A DNA stretch of 64,000 nt, from NCBI RefSeq assembly GCF_003050935.1, contig NZ_QAOX01000001.1:186001-250000 (forward strand), read 5' to 3'. A program made the position numbers and the translations under genes. The notes beneath the pieces are model-generated. The model worked only from the letters and a program-made list of their open reading frames with translations, ran no database searches and was not told the origin of the DNA. Within the stretch, counting starts at the first letter, position 1. Each line of letters opens with the position of its first letter. This document shows, in pieces, positions 8,918 to 17,194 of this stretch. The stretch is from Luteibacter sp. OK325 (GTDB lineage: Bacteria > Pseudomonadota > Gammaproteobacteria > Xanthomonadales > Rhodanobacteraceae).

Positions 8918-9526
8918 ATGGGACTGAATCCACTGACGCCGTTGAAAGGCGGCTCCTTGAGGGGCAAGCCGGCGAGGAGCACGGGCCAGGTGGCCCTGAC
9001 CCCCTTGCCGCGACGGCTGCGCGTACTGCACTGGCTCACGGTGATCTGCGTGGTGATGGCAGCCGCCTTCATCCTCACCCGCGACCAGCTCGATGGGCGC
9101 AACGTGCGCCTGTGGTTGCTCGAGGGGCATCGCCATTTCGGCCTGTTCGTACTGGCGCTGTTCGCCGTCCGCGTCTTCGTCCGCCTGCGGGTCGGCAAAC
9201 TGTCCCCATCCGGCGAATCGCCCTGGCCGATGCGCGCCGCCGCCGGGCTGACCCATATCGCCCTCTACGCCCTGCTGGTCACCCTGCCCCTGCTCGGCTG
9301 GGCGCTGAGCAGCGCGGAAGGAAAGCCCGTGCATCTGTTCGGCGTCACGCTGCCCAACTTCGTCGCCGCCGACGAGGATCTCGCCGACACCCTGCAGACC
9401 TGGCACCTCAATGCGGCCTGGGTGCTGCTGGGACTGGTATGCCTGCATATCGCCGCCGCGCTCTGGCACCACTTCGTCATGCGCGACGGCGTGCTCCGCC
9501 GGATGTGGCCCAAACGCCGTCGCTGA
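8918..9526 (+). CDS. Cytochrome b561 family protein
   Basis: A 202-residue inner-membrane dihaem cytochrome b. Four membrane segments are visible (about residues 35-55, 70-90, 125-145, 165-190), with candidate haem-ligand histidines in RVLHWLT, GHRHFG, AGLTHIALY and CLHIAAALWHH. It would pass electrons between quinol and periplasmic cytochromes. The ATG at 8918 follows an AAGGG ribosome site; a longer frame from 8804 is rejected because the added part is hydrophilic and covers the inverted repeats. It heads a plus-strand cluster with two cytochrome c proteins, which suggests one electron-transfer chain. Confidence 0.85.
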   Translation: MGLNPLTPLKGGSLRGKPARSTGQVALTPLPRRLRVLHWLTVICVVMAAAFILTRDQLDGRNVRLWLLEGHRHFGLFVLALFAVRVFVRLRVGKLSPSGESPWPMRAAAGLTHIALYALLVTLPLLGWALSSAEGKPVHLFGVTLPNFVAADEDLADTLQTWHLNAAWVLLGLVCLHIAAALWHHFVMRDGVLRRMWPKRRR

Positions 9527-9549
9527 CCACACGAAAACAAGGAACTGTC

Positions 9550-10893
9550 ATGTTGTCCCACCTGATCCGACGCGTCACCCGCCGGGCGCGGCCTGCACAC
9601 CTGGGCTGGGCCGTCGCGGCGCTGCTGATGTTCGCCAGCACGTCGGTACAAGCGATTCCCGCCTACGCACGACAGACCGGCTCGGCCTGCGCCGATTGCC
9701 ACGCCGGCTCCTATGGCCCGCAGCTGACGCCCTACGGCATGCGCTTCAAGCTCAACGGCTATACCGATACGGACGGCAAGGGCTTCAAGATCCCGGTCTC
9801 GGGCCAGTTGACCGAAACGCACACGAATCCGGCGACGGGTAAGAGCACGACGGACCTCACCGAAGGTGACCTCTACCTCGCGGGCCGTCTTACCGACCAG
9901 ATCGGTGGCTTCGTAAAGGTCGAGGCCGATCGCACGGGAAAGAACACCTACAACACGCGACTGAGCAATGTGGACCTGCGCTTCGTCGCCAAGGAGCTGA
10001 AACTCGGCGGCAAGGACCTGACCCTCGGCGTGAGCGTGAACAACAGCCCCGGCTTCCAGGATCCGATCGCGGCCTTGCCCAACGCGTCGTTCATCTCACC
10101 GATAGGCGTCACCGGCACGTTCCTCAGCCAGGCCGCCCCCAACGGACCGACCAACCGTGTCATCGGCGCGACGATGTACGCCCTCTACGACAAGAACTGG
10201 TATGGCGAAGTAGGAACTTACCGTTCGCTACCGACGTCGACGCAGGATCACCTCGGTTACAACATCGCCAGCGACCCGGGCACGTTGCACGACACCGGCT
10301 ATTTCCGCTTCGCGTACATGAAGGACATGAAGAAACAGTTCTTCTCCGCAGGCGTCGTGGCATTGACGACGCATCGATCGCTGCCGCGATCCGGGCCCAG
10401 TGACGACCTCACCGATCTCGGTTACGACCTCACTTACCAGTACCTGGGCAACCGCGAGCACATTCTCCAGCTGAGCTACGTCAACATCCTTGAACAGCGG
10501 AAATATGGCGCGGACCTGTTCGGACCGGGTGGCGTGGCCGCGCCGGACCGCGGCGATGTGCACGACCAGACGCTCACGGCCACCTACACGTTCCACCAGA
10601 CCTACAGCCTCTCGGTTTCGCACCTGATCAGTTCCGGTAACCACGACGAGGTGCGCTACCCACCCTTCGGTGATCCGAACGCCACGTCCAACATCGTCAC
10701 GCTGTTCTGGGCACCGTTCGGCAAGGACGATTCGTACACCACCATCGCCAACCTCAAGCTGGCCGCCACCTGGTATCGCATCACGCGGTTCAACGGTCGC
10801 AATGACAACATCTTCGGCGCTCCCCCCGGCGTCCGACCAACCAATGCAGGAGATCTGAATGCTTTCTCCCTTTCCGCCAGCCTCGCGTTCTGA
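9550..10893 (+). CDS. Cyc2-like outer-membrane monohaem cytochrome c/beta-barrel fusion
   Basis: A 447-residue secreted protein: basic N-terminus, hydrophobic core (WAVAALLMFASTSVQA), cleavage near residue 37, then IPAYARQTGSACADCHAG with a single haem-binding CxxCH at about residues 47-51. The rest (about 370 residues) alternates polar and hydrophobic residues and ends SLSASLAF with a terminal Phe, the signature of an outer-membrane beta barrel. A monohaem N-terminus fused to a porin-like barrel is the architecture of Cyc2 iron-oxidising conduits and of a broad family of uncharacterised relatives. It starts 23 bp after cytochrome b561 and overlaps the following cytochrome c by 35 bp. Metal oxidation is only one possible role. 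Confidence 0.7.
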   Translation: MLSHLIRRVTRRARPAHLGWAVAALLMFASTSVQAIPAYARQTGSACADCHAGSYGPQLTPYGMRFKLNGYTDTDGKGFKIPVSGQLTETHTNPATGKSTTDLTEGDLYLAGRLTDQIGGFVKVEADRTGKNTYNTRLSNVDLRFVAKELKLGGKDLTLGVSVNNSPGFQDPIAALPNASFISPIGVTGTFLSQAAPNGPTNRVIGATMYALYDKNWYGEVGTYRSLPTSTQDHLGYNIASDPGTLHDTGYFRFAYMKDMKKQFFSAGVVALTTHRSLPRSGPSDDLTDLGYDLTYQYLGNREHILQLSYVNILEQRKYGADLFGPGGVAAPDRGDVHDQTLTATYTFHQTYSLSVSHLISSGNHDEVRYPPFGDPNATSNIVTLFWAPFGKDDSYTTIANLKLAATWYRITRFNGRNDNIFGAPPGVRPTNAGDLNAFSLSASLAF

Positions 10894-11287
10894 GGCTCAC
10901 CGGGGCCGGTGGCTGCACGGCGTTGCCGTGGCCGGGTTGATCGTCGGCTGGCTCGCGGCATCCCCAGCCGTCCGCGCCGGTGACGCATCCGCCGGCGCCG
11001 ATGTCTTCAAATCCGAATGCGCCGAATGCCATGCCGTGAAGGAGGGTCGCAACAAGAAGGGCCCCAGCCTCTTCGGTATCGTCGGGCGCCAGTCGGGCAG
11101 CATCGCCGACTACAACTATTCCGATGCGCTCAAGCAGGCGCAGTGGACGTGGACCCAGGACAAACTTCACTGGTACCTGTCGCAACCTGCCAAAACAGCT
11201 AATCCCGGGACGAAGATGAAATACGATGGCCTCACTGACGCGAAGCAGCTGGACGATCTTTTGTCTTACCTGAGCAGCGTTCACTGA
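10859..11287 (+). CDS. Class I cytochrome c, periplasmic
   Basis: A 142-residue protein with a signal segment (VAVAGLIVGWLAASPAVRA, cleaved near residue 40) and a cytochrome c domain: CAECHA at about residues 54-58 binds haem, GPSLFGIVGRQSG is the loop typical of mitochondrial-type cytochrome c, and GTKMKY carries the distal Met ligand. The mature protein of about 100 residues fits a soluble electron shuttle. Its start overlaps the end of the barrel-cytochrome gene by 35 bp, which implies coupled translation and a shared pathway: inner-membrane b561, this shuttle, then the outer-membrane cytochrome. Confidence 0.9.
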   Translation: MLSPFPPASRSEAHRGRWLHGVAVAGLIVGWLAASPAVRAGDASAGADVFKSECAECHAVKEGRNKKGPSLFGIVGRQSGSIADYNYSDALKQAQWTWTQDKLHWYLSQPAKTANPGTKMKYDGLTDAKQLDDLLSYLSSVH

Positions 11288-11308
11288 AGACATCCGAATG
11301 ACGACGTG

Positions 11309-12085
11309 ATGCGGCAAAGCCACCCCGGGTCCATACACAGGGGTACCCCGTCGGCATGGTGGCTCGCCACCGTGCCGACGCGTTCGTGTGCCCGGCGCGC
11401 CTGCCTGGTCGCCCTGCTGCTGGGGGGCTCTTCCGGCGTACTGCACGCCCAGTCGTCGAGCTTTGGCGGCGTCGTGGCGGTCAGCAACCAACTCGTCGAT
11501 CGCGGCCTCGCTGTCACCCCGAAGACCCCCGTCGTCCAGGGCGCCCTGACCTGGACCACGCCCTCGGGCTGGTCGCTCGGCCTTTCGGCCAGCAGCGAAA
11601 CGCGCTCGCCCGGACAAATCGTGGAGGCCCTGGCGCAGGCCTCGTATGCCTGGTCCCTGTCCAGCGACTGGCAGATGCAGTCGGGCCTTCTCTATTACCG
11701 CTACGGCAACGACTCCCACTGGCGCATCTACGACCGCGTGGAGCTGGCTGCCAACTGGATCTACCGTGATGTCCTCACCCTGGGCGTCTCCGCGGCCCAG
11801 CTCATCCATACGGGCGGTCGCGGGCCGCGCGGGGCCGCCGATATTGGCTTTCGCTGGCCGCTGGTGTGGAACCTGTCGGTGTCGGCAGGCGTCGGCACGG
11901 CCCAATACCTCATTCCCCCTTACGAGCGCGATTACCCGCGTTACCAGTACGGGCATGCGGGCCTGGTGTGGGAGAATGAGGGCTGGCGGGTCGAGCTCAA
12001 TCACATCATGACCGAGCACGCACCCCGGCCGCGTGGGTCTCCCGCCGTCTCACCGTGGAATGCGACTGTCTCGCGGAGGTTCTGA
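11309..12085 (+). CDS. TorF-family putative porin
   Basis: A 258-residue exported protein. After a signal segment (CLVALLLGGSSGVLHAQ) it runs as amphipathic beta strands and ends NATVSRRF with a terminal Phe, as in outer-membrane barrels. The opening GGVVAVSNQLVDRGLAVTPK and the segment VELAANWIYRDVLTLGVS resemble the TorF/Gcw_chp family of small barrels. Function in this family is unknown. It starts 21 bp after the cytochrome c gene and probably belongs to the same transcript. GTG at 11306 immediately precedes the ATG; ATG at 11309 is preferred. Confidence 0.7.
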   Translation: MRQSHPGSIHRGTPSAWWLATVPTRSCARRACLVALLLGGSSGVLHAQSSSFGGVVAVSNQLVDRGLAVTPKTPVVQGALTWTTPSGWSLGLSASSETRSPGQIVEALAQASYAWSLSSDWQMQSGLLYYRYGNDSHWRIYDRVELAANWIYRDVLTLGVSAAQLIHTGGRGPRGAADIGFRWPLVWNLSVSAGVGTAQYLIPPYERDYPRYQYGHAGLVWENEGWRVELNHIMTEHAPRPRGSPAVSPWNATVSRRF

Positions 12086-12151
12086 GCCGGAGCAACCTTT
12101 CCCCTCGAAAGGGGTACTCACGCTGGTCTCCCGACTTGCTGCAACCAACCC

Positions 12152-12736
12152 ATGAATGACGCGGACACCGACGCCGACTCCACCGATCGCCTCCTGCTGC
12201 AACGCATGGCGGCGGGCGACCGCACGGCACTCAGCGTGCTTTACCGCAGCTACCACGGGCGGTTGAGCCGTTTCCTGTCGCGTCTGACCCGACGCGCGGA
12301 CATCATCGAGGAAGTCATCAACGACTGCCTGTGGATCACCTGGCAGAAAGCCGGGAGCTTCCACGGTGACTCGCGCGTTTCCACCTGGATCATGGGCATC
12401 GCTTACCGCTGCGGCCTCAAGGCGTTGCGTCAGCACGGCAGCGAACCGGTCGACGAGGATTCAATTCCCGAAGACCGTATTCCCTCCCACGACCCCGACG
12501 AAGACCGCGAACTGCGCGACTGGCTGGGCAAGGGGATGGATCGTCTCACCGCGGATCAGCGGGTCGTGATCGAACTTGTCTACGGCGTCGGCCACACCCT
12601 GGACGACGTCGCCGTCATCATGCAGTGCCCGGTTGGCACGGTGAAAGCACGCCTGTTCCACGCGCGGGTGAAACTGCGCAACGTGCTCCCGGGGCTGGCC
12701 GGTGCCACATCCGTTTCGAGGGAGAATGTGCCATGA
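12152..12736 (+). CDS. ECF-subfamily RNA polymerase sigma factor
   Basis: A 194-residue extracytoplasmic-function sigma factor. Region 2 spans about residues 12-80 (LYRSYHGRLSRFLSRL, EEVINDCLWITWQ, STWIMGIAYRCGLKAL) and region 4 about 120-170 (RLTADQRVVIELVYGVGHTL, then VGTVKARLFHARVKL, the recognition helix). Its stop overlaps the anti-sigma start (ATGA), so the two are made together. The 66-bp leader upstream contains a CCCCTCGAAAGGGG stem but no promoter I can assign with confidence. The neighbouring subtilase is the likely output or sensor. Confidence 0.92.
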   Translation: MNDADTDADSTDRLLLQRMAAGDRTALSVLYRSYHGRLSRFLSRLTRRADIIEEVINDCLWITWQKAGSFHGDSRVSTWIMGIAYRCGLKALRQHGSEPVDEDSIPEDRIPSHDPDEDRELRDWLGKGMDRLTADQRVVIELVYGVGHTLDDVAVIMQCPVGTVKARLFHARVKLRNVLPGLAGATSVSRENVP

Positions 12737-13374
12737 GGATGCCGACGGATACCGGCCGTGAATGTGGTCGCGCCTGGGAAGCCATGCCCTGGGTGCTCCA
12801 GGACAGTGCGCCGCAAGAGCAGACCGAGTGGCTGATGAGCCATCTGGCCGAATGCGATGGCTGCCGCGCGGAGTTCGAGCAACAGAAACGCCTGCGCCTG
12901 GCAATGTCGCTGCCGGCGGATGTGTCCATCGACCCCGAACTCGGCCTGCGCCGCCTGCTCGCCCGCATCGACGCCCCGGTGCTGGTGACCGCGCCTTCGC
13001 GCGCCACCGGCGGCAGCTGGCTGACCCGTGCGCTCGTGGCTGCCGTGCTCATCCAGGCGGTCGGGCTAGGCACGCTGGGCGCCAGGTTCCTCGCGGAAGG
13101 CACGGCTCAGCCTGCTGCCTATCGCACACTGAGCCAGGACGCCGCTCCCGTGCCGGCGGGCGCCATCCATGTCGTTCTCGATAACAGCATGAAGGTGGCC
13201 GACTGGAACACGCTGCTGCGTTCGATGCAGCTGCAGGTGGTCGGTGGGCCGAACGACGTTGGCGCATATACCGTGATTCCTGCCGGCGGTGCCGCGGCAT
13301 CGACCAAGACCGTGCAGCGCCTTCGCGCCGCGCATGGTGTTCGCCTCGCCGAGCCGGTGAACGCCAATCCATGA
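12733..13374 (+). CDS. Zinc-finger anti-sigma factor with a propeptide-like periplasmic end
   Basis: A 213-residue membrane anti-sigma factor. The N-terminal zf-HC2 part has HLAECDGCRAEF (about residues 36-47), the HxxxCxxC zinc motif, and an earlier Cys near residue 10. One membrane helix (ALVAAVLIQAVGLGTLGARF) lies at about 100-120. The periplasmic C-terminus holds MQLQVVGGPNDVGAYTVIP and ends RLRAAHGVRLAEP, a pattern resembling subtilisin propeptides (inhibitor I9) more than usual anti-sigma tails. The ATG at 12733 and the stop at 13374 each overlap their neighbour by 4 bp. It should hold the sigma factor at the membrane until released. Confidence 0.85.
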   Translation: MRMPTDTGRECGRAWEAMPWVLQDSAPQEQTEWLMSHLAECDGCRAEFEQQKRLRLAMSLPADVSIDPELGLRRLLARIDAPVLVTAPSRATGGSWLTRALVAAVLIQAVGLGTLGARFLAEGTAQPAAYRTLSQDAAPVPAGAIHVVLDNSMKVADWNTLLRSMQLQVVGGPNDVGAYTVIPAGGAAASTKTVQRLRAAHGVRLAEPVNANP

Positions 13375-14669
13375 AGATCGGGGCCGCCACCCTGCTGGTT
13401 CTGCTTGCAACGTTGGCGGCCTGCGCCCCTGCGCGCTCGATTCCGTCCGTGGAATCCAGCGCAAGCGCCACACCGGCCAGCGCGGTCACGCGCATGGACA
13501 GCCGTCGTGACATCGTGCTCGCCGTGGCCAATCCCCTCACACCGGCCGCCACGCACGCAGGCTCCAGCCTGCTCGGCTACGCGCCGTCCGCGCACTACGG
13601 CGCAGGCCAGCGGGCGATCTCCGAGCTCGCGGATCTGAAACAGCGCTACGGCCTGCAGGAAGTCAGTGGCTGGCCGATCAAGGCCCTCGACCTCTACTGC
13701 GTCGTGCTCCATCCGGCTCCGGGCATCGATCGCGACGAGCTGATCGCGGCCCTGCAGAAGGACGAACGCGTGCAGCTTGCGCAGCCGCTGCAGGACTATT
13801 CCGTGTACTCGGCCGACACCGCCGACGCGCACAAATACAACGATCCCTACGCCGACCTGCAGCGCGGGTTCGTCGAAACCGACGCCGCCCTCGCGCACAA
13901 CTCGAGCCAGGGCGAAGGCGTCCGCGTCGCCATCGTCGATACCGGCGTGGACATGAGCCACCCTGACCTGCAGGGGCATATCGGCGACGCACGCAACGTC
14001 GTCGACGACGATGCCTCCGCCTTCGACAAAGACAGCCATGGCACCGAAGTCGCCGGCATCATCGCGGCCATAGGAGACAACCACCAGGGCATGGTCGGCA
14101 TGGCACCCAAGGCCAGGCTGAGTGTCTACAAGGCCTGCTGGTATCCGGCTGGCGCCCAGGGCGGCGCCCGTTGCAACTCGTTTACCCTGGCCAAGGCGCT
14201 TGCCGCGGTGAACGATACCGACGCGCGCATCGTCAATCTCAGCCTCGGCGGTCCCGCCGATCCACTGCTCAGCAAACTGCTCGCCAAGATCCTCAGCGAA
14301 GGTCGCATCGTCATCACCGCCATGCCGCCGGACGGCAAGCTAAGCGGCTTCCCCGACGGGGCGCCCGGCGTCATCGTGGTCCGTACCAGCGCGACCACGC
14401 CCGCTCCGCCCGGGGTGGTCAGCGCGCCGGGAAACGACATCCTGACCACCCAGCCCGGCGGCGGCTACGATTTCACCTCCGGCTCCTCGATGGCCACTGC
14501 CCACGTGAGTGGCATCGTGGCCCTGATGCTCTCGCTGACCCCCGGTCTCGACCCGGCGTCGATCCACGCGATCCTGCTGAGCACCAGCGCGCAGAAGAAA
14601 GGAATGCTCGAAGTGAATGCCGCGGGGGCTGTCGCCGCCGTGAAAAAGACCGCCAGAACGGCCCGCTGA
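13371..14669 (+). CDS. S8-family serine peptidase (subtilase), predicted lipoprotein
   Basis: A 432-residue exported peptidase. The signal ends LLATLAACAP, with Cys near residue 18 in a lipobox-like context. The catalytic triad is visible: Asp in VAIVDTGVDMSHPDL (about residue 189), His in SHGTEVAGIIAA (about 224) and Ser in GSSMATAHVSG (about 374). A propeptide-like region precedes it (DELIAALQKDERVQLAQP), similar in pattern to the end of the anti-sigma factor encoded just upstream. The 4-bp overlap with that gene makes a sigma/anti-sigma/protease unit. Proteolytic signalling is plausible; the natural substrate is unknown. Confidence 0.9.
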   Translation: MKIGAATLLVLLATLAACAPARSIPSVESSASATPASAVTRMDSRRDIVLAVANPLTPAATHAGSSLLGYAPSAHYGAGQRAISELADLKQRYGLQEVSGWPIKALDLYCVVLHPAPGIDRDELIAALQKDERVQLAQPLQDYSVYSADTADAHKYNDPYADLQRGFVETDAALAHNSSQGEGVRVAIVDTGVDMSHPDLQGHIGDARNVVDDDASAFDKDSHGTEVAGIIAAIGDNHQGMVGMAPKARLSVYKACWYPAGAQGGARCNSFTLAKALAAVNDTDARIVNLSLGGPADPLLSKLLAKILSEGRIVITAMPPDGKLSGFPDGAPGVIVVRTSATTPAPPGVVSAPGNDILTTQPGGGYDFTSGSSMATAHVSGIVALMLSLTPGLDPASIHAILLSTSAQKKGMLEVNAAGAVAAVKKTARTAR

Positions 14670-14723
14670 ACCGCCTGCGGGCGCCTGGCCACGCCGCCGC
14701 CCCGGATCGCGTAAAATCGCCCC

Positions 14724-15710
14724 ATGCGTATCGGCCCCTACTCCATCGCGCCCGGCGTGGTGCTCGCACCCATGGCTGGCGTGACCGACAAGCCCTTTCG
14801 CCTCCTCTGCAAGCGCATGGGGGCGGGCCTGGCCGTGTCCGAGATGACCACCGCCGACCCGCGCCTGTGGAATACGACCAAGTCGCTGCGCCGCATGGAT
14901 CACGACGGTGAGCCCGAGCCGGTCAGCGTGCAGATTGCCGGCTACGACCCCGGCATGCTTGCCGAGGCGGCGAAGTACAACGCGGACAACGGTGCGCAGA
15001 TCGTCGACATCAACATGGGTTGCCCGGCGAAGAAAGTCTGCAACGTATGGTCGGGCTCAGCGCTCCTGCAGGACGAACCCCTGGTGGCGCGCATCCTCTC
15101 CGCCGTGGTCAAGGCGGTGGACATCCCCGTCACGCTGAAGATCCGCACCGGCTGGGATCGCGACAACCGCAATGCCCTGACCATCGCGCGTATCGCCGAG
15201 GACGCCGGCATCGCCGCGCTCGCCGTGCACGGCCGCACGCGTGCCGACAAATATGAAGGTGACGCCGAGTACGCGACCATCGCCGCGGTCAAGGCCAGTG
15301 TGCGCATCCCGGTGATGGCCAACGGCGACGTCGTCACACCCGAGAAAGCGCGTGAGGTCCTCGCGGCCACCGGCGCCGACGCCATCATGGTCGGTCGCGG
15401 TGCGCAGGGACGACCGTGGATTTTCCGCGAGATCGCGCATTTCCTCGAGACAGGCCATCACCTCGCCGAGCCCACGCCCACCGAGGTACGCGACATCCTG
15501 TGCGGTCACCTCGACCACCTCTACGCGTTCTACGGCGAGAAGATGGGCGTGCGCATCGCACGCAAGCACCTGGGCTGGTACGCGAAGGACCGCCCGGAGA
15601 ACGCCGCCTTCCGCGATGTCGTCAATCGCGCCGAAGATGCCACCACGCAGACGCGCCTCACCCGCGACTACTTCGACGCCCTCGAAGCCGGCGTATCCCT
15701 CGCCGCCTGA
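14724..15710 (+). CDS. dusB: tRNA-dihydrouridine synthase B
   Basis: A 328-residue flavoenzyme that reduces uridines in the tRNA D-loop. It has the N-terminal FMN TIM barrel (LAPMAGVTDKPFRLLCKRMG), DINMGCPAKKVCNVWSGSAL with the catalytic Cys near residue 100, VHGRTRADKYEGDA, and IMVGRGAQGRPWIF, followed by the helical DusB domain (HYAxR-like RIARKHLGWYAK). Length and motifs match DusB rather than DusA or DusC. In many gammaproteobacteria dusB is followed by fis; here it is followed by a repeat array and the convergent dctA. The last codons through the stop are partly duplicated just after the gene. Confidence 0.95.
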   Translation: MRIGPYSIAPGVVLAPMAGVTDKPFRLLCKRMGAGLAVSEMTTADPRLWNTTKSLRRMDHDGEPEPVSVQIAGYDPGMLAEAAKYNADNGAQIVDINMGCPAKKVCNVWSGSALLQDEPLVARILSAVVKAVDIPVTLKIRTGWDRDNRNALTIARIAEDAGIAALAVHGRTRADKYEGDAEYATIAAVKASVRIPVMANGDVVTPEKAREVLAATGADAIMVGRGAQGRPWIFREIAHFLETGHHLAEPTPTEVRDILCGHLDHLYAFYGEKMGVRIARKHLGWYAKDRPENAAFRDVVNRAEDATTQTRLTRDYFDALEAGVSLAA

Positions 15711-15722
15711 TCCCTCGCCGCC

Positions 15723-15807
15723 TGATCCCTGTGGGAGCCTGATCCCTGTGGGAGCCTGATCCCTGTGGGAGCTTGATCCCTGTGGGAGCCTGATTCCTGT
15801 GGGAGCC
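15723..15807. repeat. Five tandem 17-bp repeats ending in the REP head
   Basis: Five near-identical copies of TGATCCCTGTGGGAGCC start at 15723, 15740, 15757, 15774 and 15791, with single-base changes in copies 3 and 5. The array is preceded by a 15-bp unit, TGATCCCTCGCCGCC, that copies the end of dusB with its stop codon. The last copy runs directly into a complete REP palindrome. Confidence 0.95.
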
Positions 15808-15893
15808 GATTCATCGGCGATCCCGCGGCAGCGGGCCAGCAGTGAGGCAAGCTCCCATCGCCGCTGAAGCGGCTCCCACAGGAGCAGCAATTA
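15798..15893. repeat. Inverted REP pair between dusB and dctA
   Basis: GTGGGAGCCGATTCATCGGC followed by GAT lies at about 15799-15821 and its inverted partner (CGCCGCTGAAGCGGCTCCCA core) at about 15866-15891. The pair separates convergent genes and may act as a transcript end. It is one of 16 REP sites in this window. Confidence 0.85.
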
Positions 15894-17186
15894 CGCCGCT
15901 GCAAGAACCGCTTTCAATTTCTCACGGTCCAGTTCCTTCTCCCACGCGCACACCACGATGGCCGCAACACCGTTGCCGACCAGGTTGGTCATGGCCAGGC
16001 CCGTGCCAAGGAAGCGATGGATACCAAGGATCAGCACCATCCCTGCCACAGGCACCACCGGCACCACGCTAAGCGTCGAGGCAAGCATCACCAGCGCGGC
16101 GCCGGCGACACCGCTGGCACCCTTGGAGGTCAGCATGCCGACGATGGCCACGGTGATCTGCTGCTCGATCGTCAGGTCGATGTTCAGCGCCTGGGCGATG
16201 AACAGGATCGCCATGGTCAGGTAGATGTTGGTGCCGTCGAGATTGAACGAGTAGCCAGTCGGCACGACCAGGCCAACCGTTTCCTTCGGGCACCCCAGCT
16301 CCTCCATCTTGCGCATCAACGGCGCCAGCACGACCTCCGAGGAGCTCGTGCCCAGCACGATAAGCAGTTCGTCGCGGATATAGGCACAGAAACGCAGGAT
16401 GCTGAAGCCCGCGATGCGCGCGACGATACCCAGCACCAGCACGACGAAGATCACGCAGACCAGGTAGAAGCTGCCGATCAGTTCCATCAGCGGTACCAGC
16501 GACACCACGCCATACTTGCCGATGGTGAAGGCCATGGCGCCGAAGGCACCGATGGACGACACCGCGGTGATGTAATGGACGATCTTGAAGAACACCTGCG
16601 CACCGGCCTCGATCACGTCGTAGACGGGCTTGCCGCGATCACCCGTGGCCGCCAGTGCGCAGCCGAACAGCACCGAGATGAGCAGGATCGAAAGCACGTC
16701 ACCCTTGGCGAACGCGCTGATGAAGGTGTTCGGGATGATCGCAAGCAGGAACTCGATCGACTCGATGTTATGACCCTGGGCCACGAGATTGCCGATCTCG
16801 CCGGACTTCAGCGTGGTGGGGTCCACATTGAAGCCCGTACCCGGATGGAAGATGTGTCCGGCGACGAGGCCGAAGAACAGCGCCACCGTCGAGATCATCT
16901 CGAAATAGAGCAACGCCTTGCCGCCCACCCGGCCAACCTTGCGCATGTCGCGCATGCCGGCGATGCCGGTCACCACGGTGCAGAAGATGATCGGGCCGAT
17001 CACCATCTTGATCAGCGCAATGAAGGCGTCGCCGAGCGGTTTCATCTTCACCGCGTACGCGGGCGACAGGTAACCGAGAATCACGCCGATCACCACCGCG
17101 ACCAGCACCTGGATATAGAGCTGCCGGTAGAAGGGCTTGCGCGGCTTCGGCGTCGGGAGCGTGCTGGCGATGCTGGGTAGTGACAT
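15891..17186 (-). CDS. dctA: C4-dicarboxylate/proton (or sodium) symporter DctA
   Basis: A 431-residue inner-membrane symporter of the dicarboxylate/amino acid:cation symporter family. It opens [19 protein letters not shown], has [21 protein letters not shown], the serine-rich re-entrant loop [18 protein letters not shown], and the substrate/cation motif [19 protein letters not shown], all typical of DctA. The ATG at 17186 lies 8 bp after ligI, so it ends the gal-lig operon. In that setting it may import a pathway acid such as pyrone dicarboxylate or 4-oxalomesaconate, or oxaloacetate-type end products, rather than only succinate. Confidence 0.92.
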   Translation of the reverse strand: MSLPSIASTLPTPKPRKPFYRQLYIQVLVAVVIGVILGYLSPAYAVKMKPLGDAFIALIKMVIGPIIFCTVVTGIAGMRDMRKVGRVGGKALLYFEMISTVALFFGLVAGHIFHPGTGFNVDPTTLKSGEIGNLVAQGHNIESIEFLLAIIPNTFISAFAKGDVLSILLISVLFGCALAATGDRGKPVYDVIEAGAQVFFKIVHYITAVSSIGAFGAMAFTIGKYGVVSLVPLMELIGSFYLVCVIFVVLVLGIVARIAGFSILRFCAYIRDELLIVLGTSSSEVVLAPLMRKMEELGCPKETVGLVVPTGYSFNLDGTNIYLTMAILFIAQALNIDLTIEQQITVAIVGMLTSKGASGVAGAALVMLASTLSVVPVVPVAGMVLILGIHRFLGTGLAMTNLVGNGVAAIVVCAWEKELDREKLKAVLAAA

Positions 17187-17194
17187 GAGTGTGC

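Noticed and set aside
14670-14723. A missing fis gene expected beside dusB
   Set aside because: fis linkage is not universal in this group; its absence here is not evidence of loss.
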